Shown: positions 33,637 to 42,575 of the stretch, one piece after another
Position numbering within the stretch: position 1 is the first letter of the stretch
Layout: the number at the start of each line of letters is the position of its first letter
DNA from: Vulcanimicrobiota bacterium
GTDB lineage: Bacteria; Vulcanimicrobiota; JAJTBE01
Length of the DNA: 63,576 nt
NCBI GenBank assembly: GCA_021107945.1
Contig: JAIORV010000007.1
Coordinates: 1 to 63,576 of the forward strand
Reading direction: 5' to 3'
The notes under the pieces: model-generated
The model's input: only the letters and a program-made list of their open reading frames with translations
Told to the model about the DNA's origin: nothing
Databases searched by the model: none
Position numbers and translations under genes: made by a program

Positions 33637-33850
33637 TAGGACAACACCCGGATTTCAACCGGGTGGGAGGACAAATGCTCCAAGCTTCAAGTTTTAACCG
33701 TTTCAACGGTTTCCCATTATTTGTCTGCTCCTGTCCTGGAAACCACTGAAGTGGTTAAATCAAGCGAAAAGAAGTGGTTATGTCCTTCCTTCCACCATAA
33801 TAAATTATGGTGTTGTCTTAACTTTTTCACCGCTATAAGTTGTGGTGTTG
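33637..33850. repeat. cluster of five short hairpins
   Basis: Hairpins: CACCCGGATTTCAACCGGGTG (33645-33665), AACCGTTTCAACGGTT (33696-33711), AACCACTGAAGTGGTT (33741-33756), CACCATAATAAATTATGGTG (33793-33812) and CACCGCTATAAGTTGTGGTG (33828-33847). Stems differ in sequence but share a 6-9 bp stem, a 2-8 base apex and an AACC or CACC foot. The same architecture occurs at 27048, 42405, 43473, 44290-44448 and at the window end. Confidence 0.7.
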
Positions 33851-33890
33851 TTCTAATTTTCGAACCTTTTTTGGCGGGGATAGATTTTAG

Positions 33891-34130
33891 ATGTGGAAAA
33901 AAATTTGCTCATCAATTTTTGGTATCAAAAAAACTAAAGATTTGTTGCAAATAATTTTCGAATTTAGTATTATTAAGACAGTTTTGCAAAAAGTAGAAAA
34001 ACAAGCCGCAAGAAAGGTAGGAATCGCTAAACAAGCAAGTTTTTATGCTTTGGGGCATTCATTTGCAGCCAATCTATTGCAGCCAATCTATTGCAGCCAA
34101 TCTATTAGAAGCAGGACATGATATAAGATA
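33891..34130 (+). pseudogene. relic of a tyrosine recombinase (Xer/IntI-like C-terminal part)
   Basis: The translation contains KQAARKVGIAKQASFYALG then HSFAANLL, which matches the integrase core segment 'A..AGI.K..t.H.LRHSFATHLLEAG.DI'. The catalytic Arg of LRH reads Gly. A 14-base unit GCAGCCAATCTATT is present three times (34065-34106), adding 28 bases and breaking the frame before LEAGHDI. The N-terminal part and the catalytic Tyr region are absent. It is a decayed fragment beside hicAB and the HEPN gene. Confidence 0.6.
34065..34106 (+). repeat. three tandem 14-bp units breaking the recombinase frame
   Basis: GCAGCCAATCTATT occurs at 34065, 34079 and 34093 without interruption. One unit is expected from the protein pattern ANLLEAG. 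The two extra units (28 bases) shift the frame, so this looks like a slippage mutation in already useless DNA. Confidence 0.85.
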
Positions 34131-34226
34131 AGCTTAGAAGTTATCAGTCCTTTACTATGGTTAGAAATAGCCATAATTGCAATTCTATTAGCATCTATAG
34201 ACCCATGTTAGGCGAAATTTAAGACT

Positions 34227-34874
34227 ATGATAAATAGCGAAATAACAGAACGGTATCGTAAGAGAGTCGATGAGCTTCTTAATAAGTTGAAAGTAGGACA
34301 GGTTAATCGTGCAAAAATTGATGGATGCTTTTTGGGAACTTTGACAATCATTCAGTCTTTATATGGCGAAAACAGCCTGCAGGTAAAGGTGCTATTTGAG
34401 GCAAAAGAGACATCCAACGCATATCATCATATCCTCGAGAAGTTGAATTCGTTGGGAGGATCTATTAATGGTACACTCATTAACATTCGTGAAGAGCTTG
34501 ATGCGGATTTGATAAGAAGTATTTCTACCGAGGCAGCAGGTTTAGTAATTGGAGATTTGGTTGCTCTTGCAAAAGAAGAACTAAAAGCCGGGTACTCAAG
34601 TGTTGCGGCTGTGTTGGCTTCAGCTGCACTTGAGGATGCCCTGAAGAGGAAAGCTGAAGAATTGGGTGGAAATGTCGAGAATAAAACGCTCAGCTCTGTC
34701 ATAAACTTGCTAAAGTCAGAATCTTTTTTTAAAGGGGCGCAGGGTCCAATAGTCTCTTCATTTATTAAATTGCGAAATGCAGCCATGCATGCGGATTGGG
34801 ATAAAATTCAAGATTCAGATGTAAGCAGTCTTATAGGGTTCCTGGAGCCATTCTTATTGAAGCATTTTTCATAG
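34227..34874 (+). CDS. HEPN-domain protein (DUF4145-like)
   Basis: 215 residues, alpha-helical. The C-terminal half (about 120-215) matches the HEPN/DUF4145 pattern: YSSVAAVLASAALEDALKRK, a middle LSSVINLL helix and FIKLRNAAMHADW containing the Rx4H motif (R-NAAM-H) of HEPN ribonucleases. Such proteins are common as toxins or defence effectors. The N-terminal half is unknown. There is no ribosome site before the ATG; instead GTTAGGC (34207-34213), the consensus of an integron attC boundary, lies 13 bases upstream, so it may be a former gene cassette (weak inference). It is followed by a MITE-like element. Confidence 0.7.
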   Translation: MINSEITERYRKRVDELLNKLKVGQVNRAKIDGCFLGTLTIIQSLYGENSLQVKVLFEAKETSNAYHHILEKLNSLGGSINGTLINIREELDADLIRSISTEAAGLVIGDLVALAKEELKAGYSSVAAVLASAALEDALKRKAEELGGNVENKTLSSVINLLKSESFFKGAQGPIVSSFIKLRNAAMHADWDKIQDSDVSSLIGFLEPFLLKHFS

Positions 34875-34900
34875 TTGTATAGTGTATGGTATAGTATAAC

Positions 34901-35172
34901 AGGACTTATGCATTCCCAAGAAAAAAACGCATAAAATTGTCATCCTGAGTGGAATACGATAACCTTTCTTTACTGGATCAACCCTTGCAAGAACGGATTT
35001 TACTTACCTCCGATGTCTTAATCAGTGAGGGATCTCGTTAAGCCAATCCAAGGCGTATGGAGATTCTTCGCTATGTAAATCCCCGGATACAAGAAAATCC
35101 CGTCTTTGAGAAAGTCATTGGAGCAAAGTAATCCTTTCTTGATCCGCTCAGAATGACAATTGTGTAAGTCCT
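34901..35172 (-). mobile_element. MITE-like 271-bp element, copy A2 (inverted)
   Basis: Full-length second copy of the element at 12219, in opposite orientation. It starts AGGACTTATGCA and ends with the complement of AGGACTTACACA, each followed inward by GTCATCCTGAGTGG or GTCATTCTGAGCGG. The interior corresponds to A1 throughout with substitutions. No ORF. It fills the gap between the HEPN gene and the radical SAM gene. Confidence 0.75.
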
Positions 35173-35195
35173 GTATTAATACATTCACAGATATC

Positions 35196-37019
35196 CTACC
35201 TGAAAAATACCACCCTATAAGTCTCATCAAGCCTTTTATATAAGGGCAAAAAGAGGTTTGTGAATATTTCGTTCTCGTTTCCTGTTATATTTTTCTCCCG
35301 GCAGAAACGATGGACTGCTTCTCTTACCGTCAATTTGCCCGATGATAGTTCATAAACAAGAATCTCGTTGGGATCTTTGAGAGTTTCGTTTTCTATGGAT
35401 TTATTTATTATGGATCCAGGCAGTTTGAGGGTCCCGTCCGTATTATAATTCCTCTTTTCATGAACCCGCATCGGTCTCCAGAAGCCTATCTCGTCGGGCG
35501 GCAGATGGGACAGGTCTTTGAAACGGGGTGAATCGAGAAATTTGAAGTAATTCTTTATTGTATCCAACTTGCCCAGGAAAAAAAGATACCAGAGAGAGTA
35601 AATTTTATATCTTTCAACCCATTGATAATGTCTTTTGATGAGATCCCGGGGGATCCGGTGAAGGTTTCTTCTCATTGCGCTGATAACGCCATCATAGAAC
35701 CTGCCTTCCAGTTTTCTGATCCCGGCTTTGTCAAAGCAGTCGGTACTCATCTGGACATCGGACAGGCTCAGTCCTTTTATGAAATCCACTTCTTCCATTT
35801 TAAGCCCGAAACGGGATGGGTTCGTCGAGATTGCCGTGCCTGGATATGCCCCCAGGAACCCGGCGGAAGATTCGAATATACCGGGAGCTTCTTCAATAAG
35901 CTCAATTGCCAGGTTGAGTGTGTTGTCAAATGTTTTTTCGTTTTCATGAGGACCGCCAAGAATGAAGCCGCCAACGACAAGTATATGCCCGGTATCCCTT
36001 ATATGCTTCACCGTCCGGCGCACCTGGTCCGTGGTGATTTGTTTGCGATACAGTTCCAGGGTGTCCGGGTCGCCGGATTCGATTCCCAGTTGTATTTTTG
36101 CCAGTCCCGCCCGATAGAGCGCCGGGATTATCTCCGGGTGTTTATCTATTATATTTGCCCGTCCCTGGCAGAAAAAGATAAAATCTCTCCTTGTTTTCTT
36201 GCGGTATTCCTCGATTTGCTCTGCAATTTCCACGCATCTTTTCGGCTCCATTATAAATGCATCATCAATGAAATCAAATCCCACAACGGGCATGGAGTCG
36301 AGATTTTCCTTTATTTCTCTTGCCACGTTTTCAGCGGAGCGAAACCGGAATTTCAGTCCATGTCCGGCCTGGAAGCAAAATGCGCATTTATATGGGCATC
36401 CCCTGCCCGATACTATCTGGAAAACCTGTTGATTCTTGAAATACTTACGATCGGGAAATGGGAGTGAATCGAGATCTTCTATCGGAGAGGTGGGTTTCCC
36501 ATGTACAACATCATTGCCCTTCCTGAATATAACCCCCGGAGCATTGCTAATATCCCCTTTTCCCTTAATAATTGCATCTGCAACTATTTTCAGGGCAACT
36601 TCACCCTCGCCGGTAATTACCATATCAAACGGAAAATCTCTCATCATATTGTCGCCCATTGACGCCGCCAGGGGGCCGCCTGCTATGACGCTAGCTTCCG
36701 CCAGCCATTCTTTTATATCTCCCGCCATATCCTTTACAAGCTCATAGTTGTCCGATACCGTATAAAACCCCACAATAGACGGCCTTTTTCTCCTGAACCA
36801 TCTCCTCGTTTGCTCCCGGCTCATTCTATAAATATCAGGAGGCGAGAGGATCTCAACCCTGTAGCCTTTCTCTTCCAGGCATGTTGAGATGTAAACCAGT
36901 CCCATATTAATGCTTGAGAATTCCAATTCGTAAAACAGGTCACAATGGACAAGGAGAAGATCAATCTTCTCCTCTTTTTTTCTCTTTTTTAAGTTAGTGA
37001 GTATCTCTGCTACTTTCAT
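35196..37019 (-). CDS. cobalamin-binding-domain radical SAM protein coupled to a histidine kinase
   Basis: 607 residues. The B12-binding-like N-terminal domain includes SINMGLVYISTCLEEKGYRV, VGFYTVSD and VIAGGPLAASMGD. It is followed by a radical SAM domain with GRGCPYKCAFC (about 204-214), FDFIDDAFIMEP and KIQLGIESGDP. The C-terminal ~180 residues have no recognised domain and may bind substrate. Family members act on lipids, hopanoids, bacteriochlorophyll or peptides; the substrate here is unknown. The start overlaps the stop of the upstream histidine kinase gene by four bases, so both are translated together. The stop lies just after MITE copy A2. Confidence 0.85.
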   Translation of the reverse strand: MKVAEILTNLKKRKKEEKIDLLLVHCDLFYELEFSSINMGLVYISTCLEEKGYRVEILSPPDIYRMSREQTRRWFRRKRPSIVGFYTVSDNYELVKDMAGDIKEWLAEASVIAGGPLAASMGDNMMRDFPFDMVITGEGEVALKIVADAIIKGKGDISNAPGVIFRKGNDVVHGKPTSPIEDLDSLPFPDRKYFKNQQVFQIVSGRGCPYKCAFCFQAGHGLKFRFRSAENVAREIKENLDSMPVVGFDFIDDAFIMEPKRCVEIAEQIEEYRKKTRRDFIFFCQGRANIIDKHPEIIPALYRAGLAKIQLGIESGDPDTLELYRKQITTDQVRRTVKHIRDTGHILVVGGFILGGPHENEKTFDNTLNLAIELIEEAPGIFESSAGFLGAYPGTAISTNPSRFGLKMEEVDFIKGLSLSDVQMSTDCFDKAGIRKLEGRFYDGVISAMRRNLHRIPRDLIKRHYQWVERYKIYSLWYLFFLGKLDTIKNYFKFLDSPRFKDLSHLPPDEIGFWRPMRVHEKRNYNTDGTLKLPGSIINKSIENETLKDPNEILVYELSSGKLTVREAVHRFCREKNITGNENEIFTNLFLPLYKRLDETYRVVFFR

Positions 37020-38839
37020 TCTTCAATTATCCTTGATGCAGGTATTGTGAAATAAAATGTTGTCCCCTTGTTTTTTTCTGATTCGAACCATATGTCTCCT
37101 CCATATGATCTGATAATTTTTCTGGCGATAGCTAATCCTGCCCCTGATCCGTCAATAATTTTCTCCTTTGTCCTGTAGAAGAGGTTGAAAATCTTATCGT
37201 GGTGCTCGCTGTTAATGCCGATTCCATGATCCTTGATACTGAAGCGGATTTTATCATTATGTCTCCTGCCACGTATTTCAACTTCCACCGGTTTCCCTTC
37301 AACACAGAATTTATGTGCATTTGTGAGGAGATTTTCAAAAACCCGGTGAATTCTCCCCGGGTTTATGCGAATAATTGGTAAATTTTCGGTTTTCATAAGG
37401 AAATTCTTCCTGCCTACCTGCCATTGGATATTACGAACAATTTCTCTCACCACACTGTTAAGATCAACGGACATTTCATCTTTTGATGTTATTCCAGCTC
37501 TCGAGAACTCTGTAAGATCCTTGATCAGCGACTCCATGTTGTTAATATTTGCGTGAATTCTTTCAAACATCTCCAGTACTTTTTCGTCCTGGAGTTCATT
37601 TCCAATAGATTCCCTTATCAGTGAGATGTAATTGTCAATAGAATGTAGCGGTGAGCGCAGGTCATGGGATACAACATTAATAAGGTGCTCCATCTCTTCG
37701 TTTTTCTTTTGCGTTTCTTTCAGCGTTATTTCCATTTCGGAGAGATCTCGTAATATGGCGGAAATTCCGGTAAATTCACCTTCCTCATCATAAAAGGCGG
37801 TTATTGAAAAACCAATGTATTTAACCTTGCCATCCTTACATTGCCGGGGTGCAATGTAATTCTTGATATGTCCCTCTTTCTTGATCAGCTCGATATATAG
37901 CTCTTGCTTTTCTCTTGCTTCCTCATCGGGACAGAAAATGCTTATCGACTTCCCCAGTACTTCTTCTGGAGTATATCCCAGTATATCCCCTGCACCCCTG
38001 TTCCACATTGTAATCTTTAAATCTTTATCCGCCGCTACAATTCCTTCTCTCGAACTTTCGATGAGATGCTTGAGGAAAAGTTGATTTCTCCTGGCCTCCT
38101 TTTTCATCCTGACGTCCGTGAGAACTGCCAGAAAATTAGCGGGGCGGCCTCTATAATCAATAATAAGCTTTGCGTTTACCTCGATGGGGAGTAATGTGCC
38201 GTCCTTTTTCTTTATTCTTGTTTTGAGGTTGACATCTCCACTGTTTTTTAATGACTTTTTCATCATTTCCCTGATGTTATCTATTTCTGTTTCATCAATA
38301 AACGCGAAGATTGATTTTCCTATTAATTCACCCGGAGTGAAACCCGATATACGGGCATTGCTGTTTATTATAATACCTTGAGTGTTAAATAAGACCGCTC
38401 CGTCCGGTATTAATTTCATCAGTGCCTTGGAAAGAGCCTGACGTTTATATAGCTCTTTCAAAAAAATGGAATTTCTAATAATGAATCTTGACAGGCAAAT
38501 TATTGATTTGCTAAAGAAACTTGTGGGATATTCCTCGAACAGTTTATTGTCTATCCAGATCGGCTCTTTTTTCCCGGATTCTCCGTCGTAGAGACGGACT
38601 GTTGATAATGCAGGCAATTGATTGGCAAATTTCAATATCTGCTCTTTATCTTTTCCATATATGATTAATATGTCATACAGTTTACAGTCCCCGGATTCTT
38701 TCCAGTGAAGATATTCTTCAAATTGTGAGATGTCTCCATATTTAACCTCTGTCTTCTTATCTATAAGCTTCACGGCTTCTTTCAGGAGTCCGTCATAAGT
38801 ATTGTTTTTCCTCAGAAACAGAATTCTGAAAGTATCCAT
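37016..38839 (-). CDS. PAS-domain sensor histidine kinase
   Basis: 607 residues from the ATG at 38839, preceded by GGAGAG (an in-frame upstream start at 38893 lacks a site). The N-terminal ~135 residues have no known domain. Two PAS domains follow (about 145-255 and 265-380; LIPDGAVLFNTQGIIINSN and SSREGIVAADKDLKITMWN). Next come HisKA with H392 in VSHDLRSPLHSI and HATPase with NLLTNAHKF, DHGIGI and GSGAGLAIA. No membrane helix is seen, so it is probably cytosolic. No response regulator is adjacent. It is co-translated with a radical SAM protein, an unusual partner. Confidence 0.9.
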   Translation of the reverse strand: MDTFRILFLRKNNTYDGLLKEAVKLIDKKTEVKYGDISQFEEYLHWKESGDCKLYDILIIYGKDKEQILKFANQLPALSTVRLYDGESGKKEPIWIDNKLFEEYPTSFFSKSIICLSRFIIRNSIFLKELYKRQALSKALMKLIPDGAVLFNTQGIIINSNARISGFTPGELIGKSIFAFIDETEIDNIREMMKKSLKNSGDVNLKTRIKKKDGTLLPIEVNAKLIIDYRGRPANFLAVLTDVRMKKEARRNQLFLKHLIESSREGIVAADKDLKITMWNRGAGDILGYTPEEVLGKSISIFCPDEEAREKQELYIELIKKEGHIKNYIAPRQCKDGKVKYIGFSITAFYDEEGEFTGISAILRDLSEMEITLKETQKKNEEMEHLINVVSHDLRSPLHSIDNYISLIRESIGNELQDEKVLEMFERIHANINNMESLIKDLTEFSRAGITSKDEMSVDLNSVVREIVRNIQWQVGRKNFLMKTENLPIIRINPGRIHRVFENLLTNAHKFCVEGKPVEVEIRGRRHNDKIRFSIKDHGIGINSEHHDKIFNLFYRTKEKIIDGSGAGLAIARKIIRSYGGDIWFESEKNKGTTFYFTIPASRIIEE

Positions 38840-39040
38840 ATTGTTTCTCTCCCGGATTCCGCTTGATGTTATCTTGCCAGGTACTGTCATCAAGATCGGA
38901 TAGATTTATTTCATGCTTTTAATTTACCATTAATATATGTGAAATACTTTGGGTTACTATATTGGACCACATAAGTTAAGAATAATGTTCTTTGCAGCTT
39001 TGATAATAATCCAATAAAAAATATTACTTATTGAAAAGAG

Positions 39041-39760
39041 CTAAATACTTAATATCCTCCTGATGTTTCCACCAATTACCTTTTCTTCCTGATGCTGAGT
39101 CAATCCGGCCATTTTTACTTTTTTCAGTTCAAGATCGGGAGGGCATCCGGGTCCGTCCGACGCAAAAAGTACCCGGTCCTCACCTATTGTGTCCACTGCA
39201 TCTTTTATTTTCCACGGATATGGCATGGCCGAAGTTTCGAGGTAAATGTTGGGGTGCGTCAGGGCGGCAATTATGGCATCTTCGACATGAAAATACCCGC
39301 CCATATGTCCCAGTATTATTGTCGCCGACGGACATTTTTTCGCCGCAGAGGCAACTTGGAGGGGAAGTGTCAACTCCTCGTCGCCGCAGTGAAAAAGAGT
39401 CGGTACTCCCAGTCTGGCGGCGGTTTTTATCAAATTAATGGATGTTTCATCCGCGGGGTGAACCAGGTTTCCCACAGGATGGAGTTTCAAGCCCTTCATC
39501 CCAAGGTTAACAACAGAATGCTCAAGGAGACTGCAAGCCGATTCCCCCATCGAGGGATCAAGTCTTGTATAGCCTATTAATTTTTGTGGAAATCGCTCTA
39601 CGGATTTATGAATATAATCGATAAGATCGGGTGAATCGGAATATGTCATAATAACGGCCATATCAATGCCCGCCTTGTCTATAAGTTCGACGATTCGTTC
39701 CGGCGGTGAGTCCCAGAACCCCGATGTTCTCTGAACGTGTGTATGAGAATCGATAATCAT
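39041..39760 (-). CDS. amidohydrolase-type metal-dependent hydrolase
   Basis: 239 residues, a compact TIM-barrel of the amidohydrolase_2/TatD-like class. Metal ligands visible are H6 and H8 in DSHTH, the His in LFHCGD, the His in ILGHMGG and the terminal Asp in LFASDGPG. The reaction is hydrolysis or decarboxylation of an unknown small molecule. The gene stands alone, divergent from pfkA. Confidence 0.85.
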   Translation of the reverse strand: MIIDSHTHVQRTSGFWDSPPERIVELIDKAGIDMAVIMTYSDSPDLIDYIHKSVERFPQKLIGYTRLDPSMGESACSLLEHSVVNLGMKGLKLHPVGNLVHPADETSINLIKTAARLGVPTLFHCGDEELTLPLQVASAAKKCPSATIILGHMGGYFHVEDAIIAALTHPNIYLETSAMPYPWKIKDAVDTIGEDRVLFASDGPGCPPDLELKKVKMAGLTQHQEEKVIGGNIRRILSI

Positions 39761-39907
39761 AAAATTTCTTCTTCCTTTTATTAATAATTCTCCGACACAA
39801 ATCGATCCCCTCCTTCATGCGGTTTACATCAAATTTAGATCATGTTAGACAGCAGGATTAAATATCGTTATGAAGAAAAAAAGTGCAAATAGAACAGGTG
39901 ACAAATA

Positions 39908-40939
39908 ATGAAACTTGGTATTTTAACGGGAGGCAGTGATTGCCAGGGATTAAATGCGGCGATTCGCTCAGTGGTTCGTTCAACTCTTGTGGAAAAGGAT
40001 GCCGAGATAGTCGGTTTTCTCCAGGGATGGAAGGGGCTTGTGGAAAATCTTTTTATCCCGCTCACAATGAAAGACGTATCCGGAATATTGCCCATAGGCG
40101 GAACTATTCTGGGCACATCACGCGCTAATCCCAGGAAACTGCAAGACGGCTTTTCCAGGATAGAAGCCAATTTAAAGCAAAATAATGTCGATGCCCTGAT
40201 TGTTCTTGGCGGGTATGATACCCAGGGTGTCGCTCTTGAATTGCACAAGCGGGGCTTCCCGGTGGTCGGCATTCCTGCCACAATGGATAACGATGTGGGA
40301 TGTACCGATTATTCAATAGGTTTTTTCTCCGCTGTAAATGTGGTTGCCGATGCCGTTGACAAGCTTCATTCAACCGCTTCATCTCATCATCGTGTAATGA
40401 TTCTCGAGGTGATGGGAAGATACTCGGGCTGGGTTGCTCTCTATGGCGGAATTGCCGGGGGAGCGGATTGGATCGTCATCCCCGAGGTTCAGACGAATTT
40501 AAGTGATATTATCAATCACCTGAAAAATCGTCGGAAGCTGGGAAAGTATTTCAGTATAATCGTGGTGGCCGAAGGTGCTACTATGCACGAGATACCGGTG
40601 GCGGATGTTACCGAGAAAGACGAATTCGGTCACATAAGACTTGACCGTAGAAGTGTCGGAGCCAAGGTTGGCGCACAAGTTGAAAAAATGACAGGTTTCG
40701 AGACCCGTGTTACAGTTCTGGGACACCTGCAAAGGGGAGGCTCACCGGCGATGTTTGATCGTGTCCTTGCCGCAAGATTGGGATACAAGGCGGTGGAAAT
40801 GGTTGCAAACAGGGAATTTGGAAAGATGGCTACATTTGCAGGTAATCGGGTGGAATCCGAAAGCATTCTGAGGGTTGTAAAGGAATCTCCCAAAAACGTC
40901 TCGATCGACCTTTATGATATTGCCAGGATTTTTTATTAA
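39908..40939 (+). CDS. pfkA: 6-phosphofructokinase family protein with atypical phosphate-donor site
   Basis: 343 residues of the PfkA family, numbering almost identically to E. coli PfkA. The catalytic Asp127 and Asp129 (PATMDND), Arg162 and Met169-Gly-Arg171 are kept. At the donor site it reads GGYDTQ (101-106): Tyr103 replaces the Mg-binding Asp, Asp104 is the residue typical of pyrophosphate-dependent enzymes, and position 124 is Ala, neither the Gly of ATP enzymes nor the Lys of PPi enzymes. The phosphate donor is therefore uncertain. A FtsB/DivIC-like gene follows 30 bases downstream. Glycolytic role likely. Confidence 0.9.
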   Translation: MKLGILTGGSDCQGLNAAIRSVVRSTLVEKDAEIVGFLQGWKGLVENLFIPLTMKDVSGILPIGGTILGTSRANPRKLQDGFSRIEANLKQNNVDALIVLGGYDTQGVALELHKRGFPVVGIPATMDNDVGCTDYSIGFFSAVNVVADAVDKLHSTASSHHRVMILEVMGRYSGWVALYGGIAGGADWIVIPEVQTNLSDIINHLKNRRKLGKYFSIIVVAEGATMHEIPVADVTEKDEFGHIRLDRRSVGAKVGAQVEKMTGFETRVTVLGHLQRGGSPAMFDRVLAARLGYKAVEMVANREFGKMATFAGNRVESESILRVVKESPKNVSIDLYDIARIFY

Positions 40940-40969
40940 TCTATAAATTAGGAAACCAGGTGATTCTAT

Positions 40970-41365
40970 ATGCCGGAAAATGAAAAGAAGAAAAGGGAAG
41001 GGACACAGGATATTGACCTTGGGCCGCTTCTGTTTCTGCTTATAGCTTGCCTTCTTATCCCGGTGGCGGTAAAGTTTCATGATGCCTATGTGAAAAAGCA
41101 GAGAGTAACCGCTGAAAAGGTAGGGGAAGAAAGACGGCATAAGAAAGAGATGGAACATGACAGCAATAAACTCAAGTTAATGAAGGAAGAGGTGATTGTG
41201 AGCAGATCATTCAAGGGAGTGGAAAGAGAAGCTCGAAATAAACTCGGCCTCATAAAACCCGGTGAAGTGCCTTTTGTCGTAACCCGGGATAAAGGTGAAA
41301 GCGAAAATATTAAGGATAAAAAGAATAAAAAGGATAGGAATCAAGTAAAATCGAAGAAAGAATAG
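40970..41365 (+). CDS. FtsB/DivIC-like septum-formation protein
   Basis: 131 residues. A short charged N-terminus, one membrane helix (GPLLFLLIACLLIPVAV, about 18-34), a Lys/Glu-rich coiled-coil segment, then REARNKLGLIKPGEVPFVV, which is the conserved end of the FtsB/DivIC domain. A basic tail (KDKKNKKDRNQ) follows. Such proteins link FtsL/FtsQ (DivIB) in the division complex. It sits just before an S1-domain protein, the same order as divIC-yabR in Firmicutes. Confidence 0.8.
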   Translation: MPENEKKKREGTQDIDLGPLLFLLIACLLIPVAVKFHDAYVKKQRVTAEKVGEERRHKKEMEHDSNKLKLMKEEVIVSRSFKGVEREARNKLGLIKPGEVPFVVTRDKGESENIKDKKNKKDRNQVKSKKE

Positions 41366-41397
41366 AAAACACAATGAAAATGGAGGAAAAGACGGGA

Positions 41398-41829
41398 ATG
41401 TCTTTGGAGATTGGAGCCGAAGTTGAAGGTGTTGTCACGGGTATTACAAATTTTGGTGCTTTTGTAAAGCTACCCGAGGGAAACACCGGATTGATACATA
41501 TCTCGGAAGTCGCAGACGACTACGTCCGGGATGTGCGTCATTATATCAATGAAAAAGATAAAATTACAGTAAAAGTTCTCGGAAAAAACAACAAGGGAAA
41601 ATACGATTTATCCCTCAAACAGGCAACAACGAAACCTGCCAAGGAGTCTGAAGAAGTTCCGAAAAAGGAACCCAGACCTGTGTTCATCAGGGAAAGGGAA
41701 CCTAAAAGAACATTTAAGGCTCTTACTTTCGAAGATAAATTGAAAAAATTTATTAAAGAAAGTGATGAACGTATCCTTGACCTCAAGCGCAATACAGAAT
41801 CAAAGAGAGGCAAGGGAAGAAGGAAGTAG
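41398..41829 (+). CDS. S1 RNA-binding domain protein (YabR/general stress protein 13-like)
   Basis: 143 residues from the ATG at 41398. The S1 domain is at about 1-72 (EIGAEVEGVVTGITNFGAFVKL, GLIHISEVADDYVRDV, VKVLGKNNKGKYDLSLKQA), followed by a basic tail rich in Lys/Arg. It binds RNA or the ribosome. An upstream in-frame ATG at 41374 lacks a ribosome site, while GGAGG lies 11 bases before 41398. It is probably co-transcribed with the FtsB-like gene. Confidence 0.85.
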   Translation: MSLEIGAEVEGVVTGITNFGAFVKLPEGNTGLIHISEVADDYVRDVRHYINEKDKITVKVLGKNNKGKYDLSLKQATTKPAKESEEVPKKEPRPVFIREREPKRTFKALTFEDKLKKFIKESDERILDLKRNTESKRGKGRRK

Positions 41830-42575
41830 TCCGGGATAAGTGGGTTTAAATCTTTTCTTAAGAATATCTTGATGTTATTTCCGTCTTTACGACTGTTCAA
41901 CCCCCCTATGATTTTCAGGTAGCAAGGGGTAACCGCCTTATGTATTGCACCGAGGGCGATTATCCCCTGCTACCCGGGTTGAGGGTACATTTGTAGGGGT
42001 TCTATCTTGCTACGAAAATTGAGGCAGATAGTCTCTCCTGTGTAGAAGTGGCATCTTGCCACGAAGATTGAGATATACAGTCTTTCCTGAGATAAAAAAA
42101 TAAAGGGCGGATGATGGAAGACGGAGAACGGAGAACGGATCCCCTTTCCCACGTCCCTTTTCCCATTTCCCTTATAGGAGGGATTTCCCAACCCCGATAA
42201 ACGTATATCGCAGGACGGAATATTTTTTTTCCACCGCAAAGCCCACAAAGCCCACAAAGATTTGGCAAGGGAAATTAATGTCGAACCGGAGCCCATTTTA
42301 TTTTACCACGAAGGCATCATGAAATAAATTCAGGGCAAGCTCAGAACGCGGAGGGCGGATAACGGGAGATGGGATGACGAAAATAGTTCGTTCCATTAGA
42401 TTAACCCCCGGTTTTAACCGGGGGAAGAAGTGAACTCCCCCCACTGATTCAGGCGCTTCAGCGTCTTCCCGGGAAGGATAACGCAGTCCGGATATTGTTT
42501 CACCACAAACCCATAAAGCCCACACATCCGGGCGTATTAAAAACCTTGAATTACCTGGAATTACCTGGAATTACA
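41830..42575. repeat. 746-base repeat field
   Basis: No gene. Seen are two GAGG...CTCTCCTG-type units (42010-42090), GGAGAACGG/TTTCCC runs, a TATAGGAGGGATTTCCC unit (42172-42200), CCCACAAAG repeats (42240-42260), the block shared with 333-360 (42321-42347), and the hairpin CCCCCGGTTTTAACCGGGGG (42405-42424). The hairpin's flank TTCCATTAGATTAA is shared, inverted, with 27112. Just before the next gene ACCTGGAATT is repeated. Confidence 0.6.

Noticed and set aside
33721-33954. 77-codon ORF over the hairpin cluster
   Set aside because: It translates palindromes and has no ribosome site or recognisable sequence.
34130-34226. complete attC site
   Set aside because: GTTAGGC fits the right boundary, but no RYYYAAC partner or attC-like stem was found; kept only as a weak hint.
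35622-36467. 281-codon plus-strand ORF opposite the radical SAM gene
   Set aside because: Fully antisense to a protein with clear motifs; its translation has no recognisable domain.
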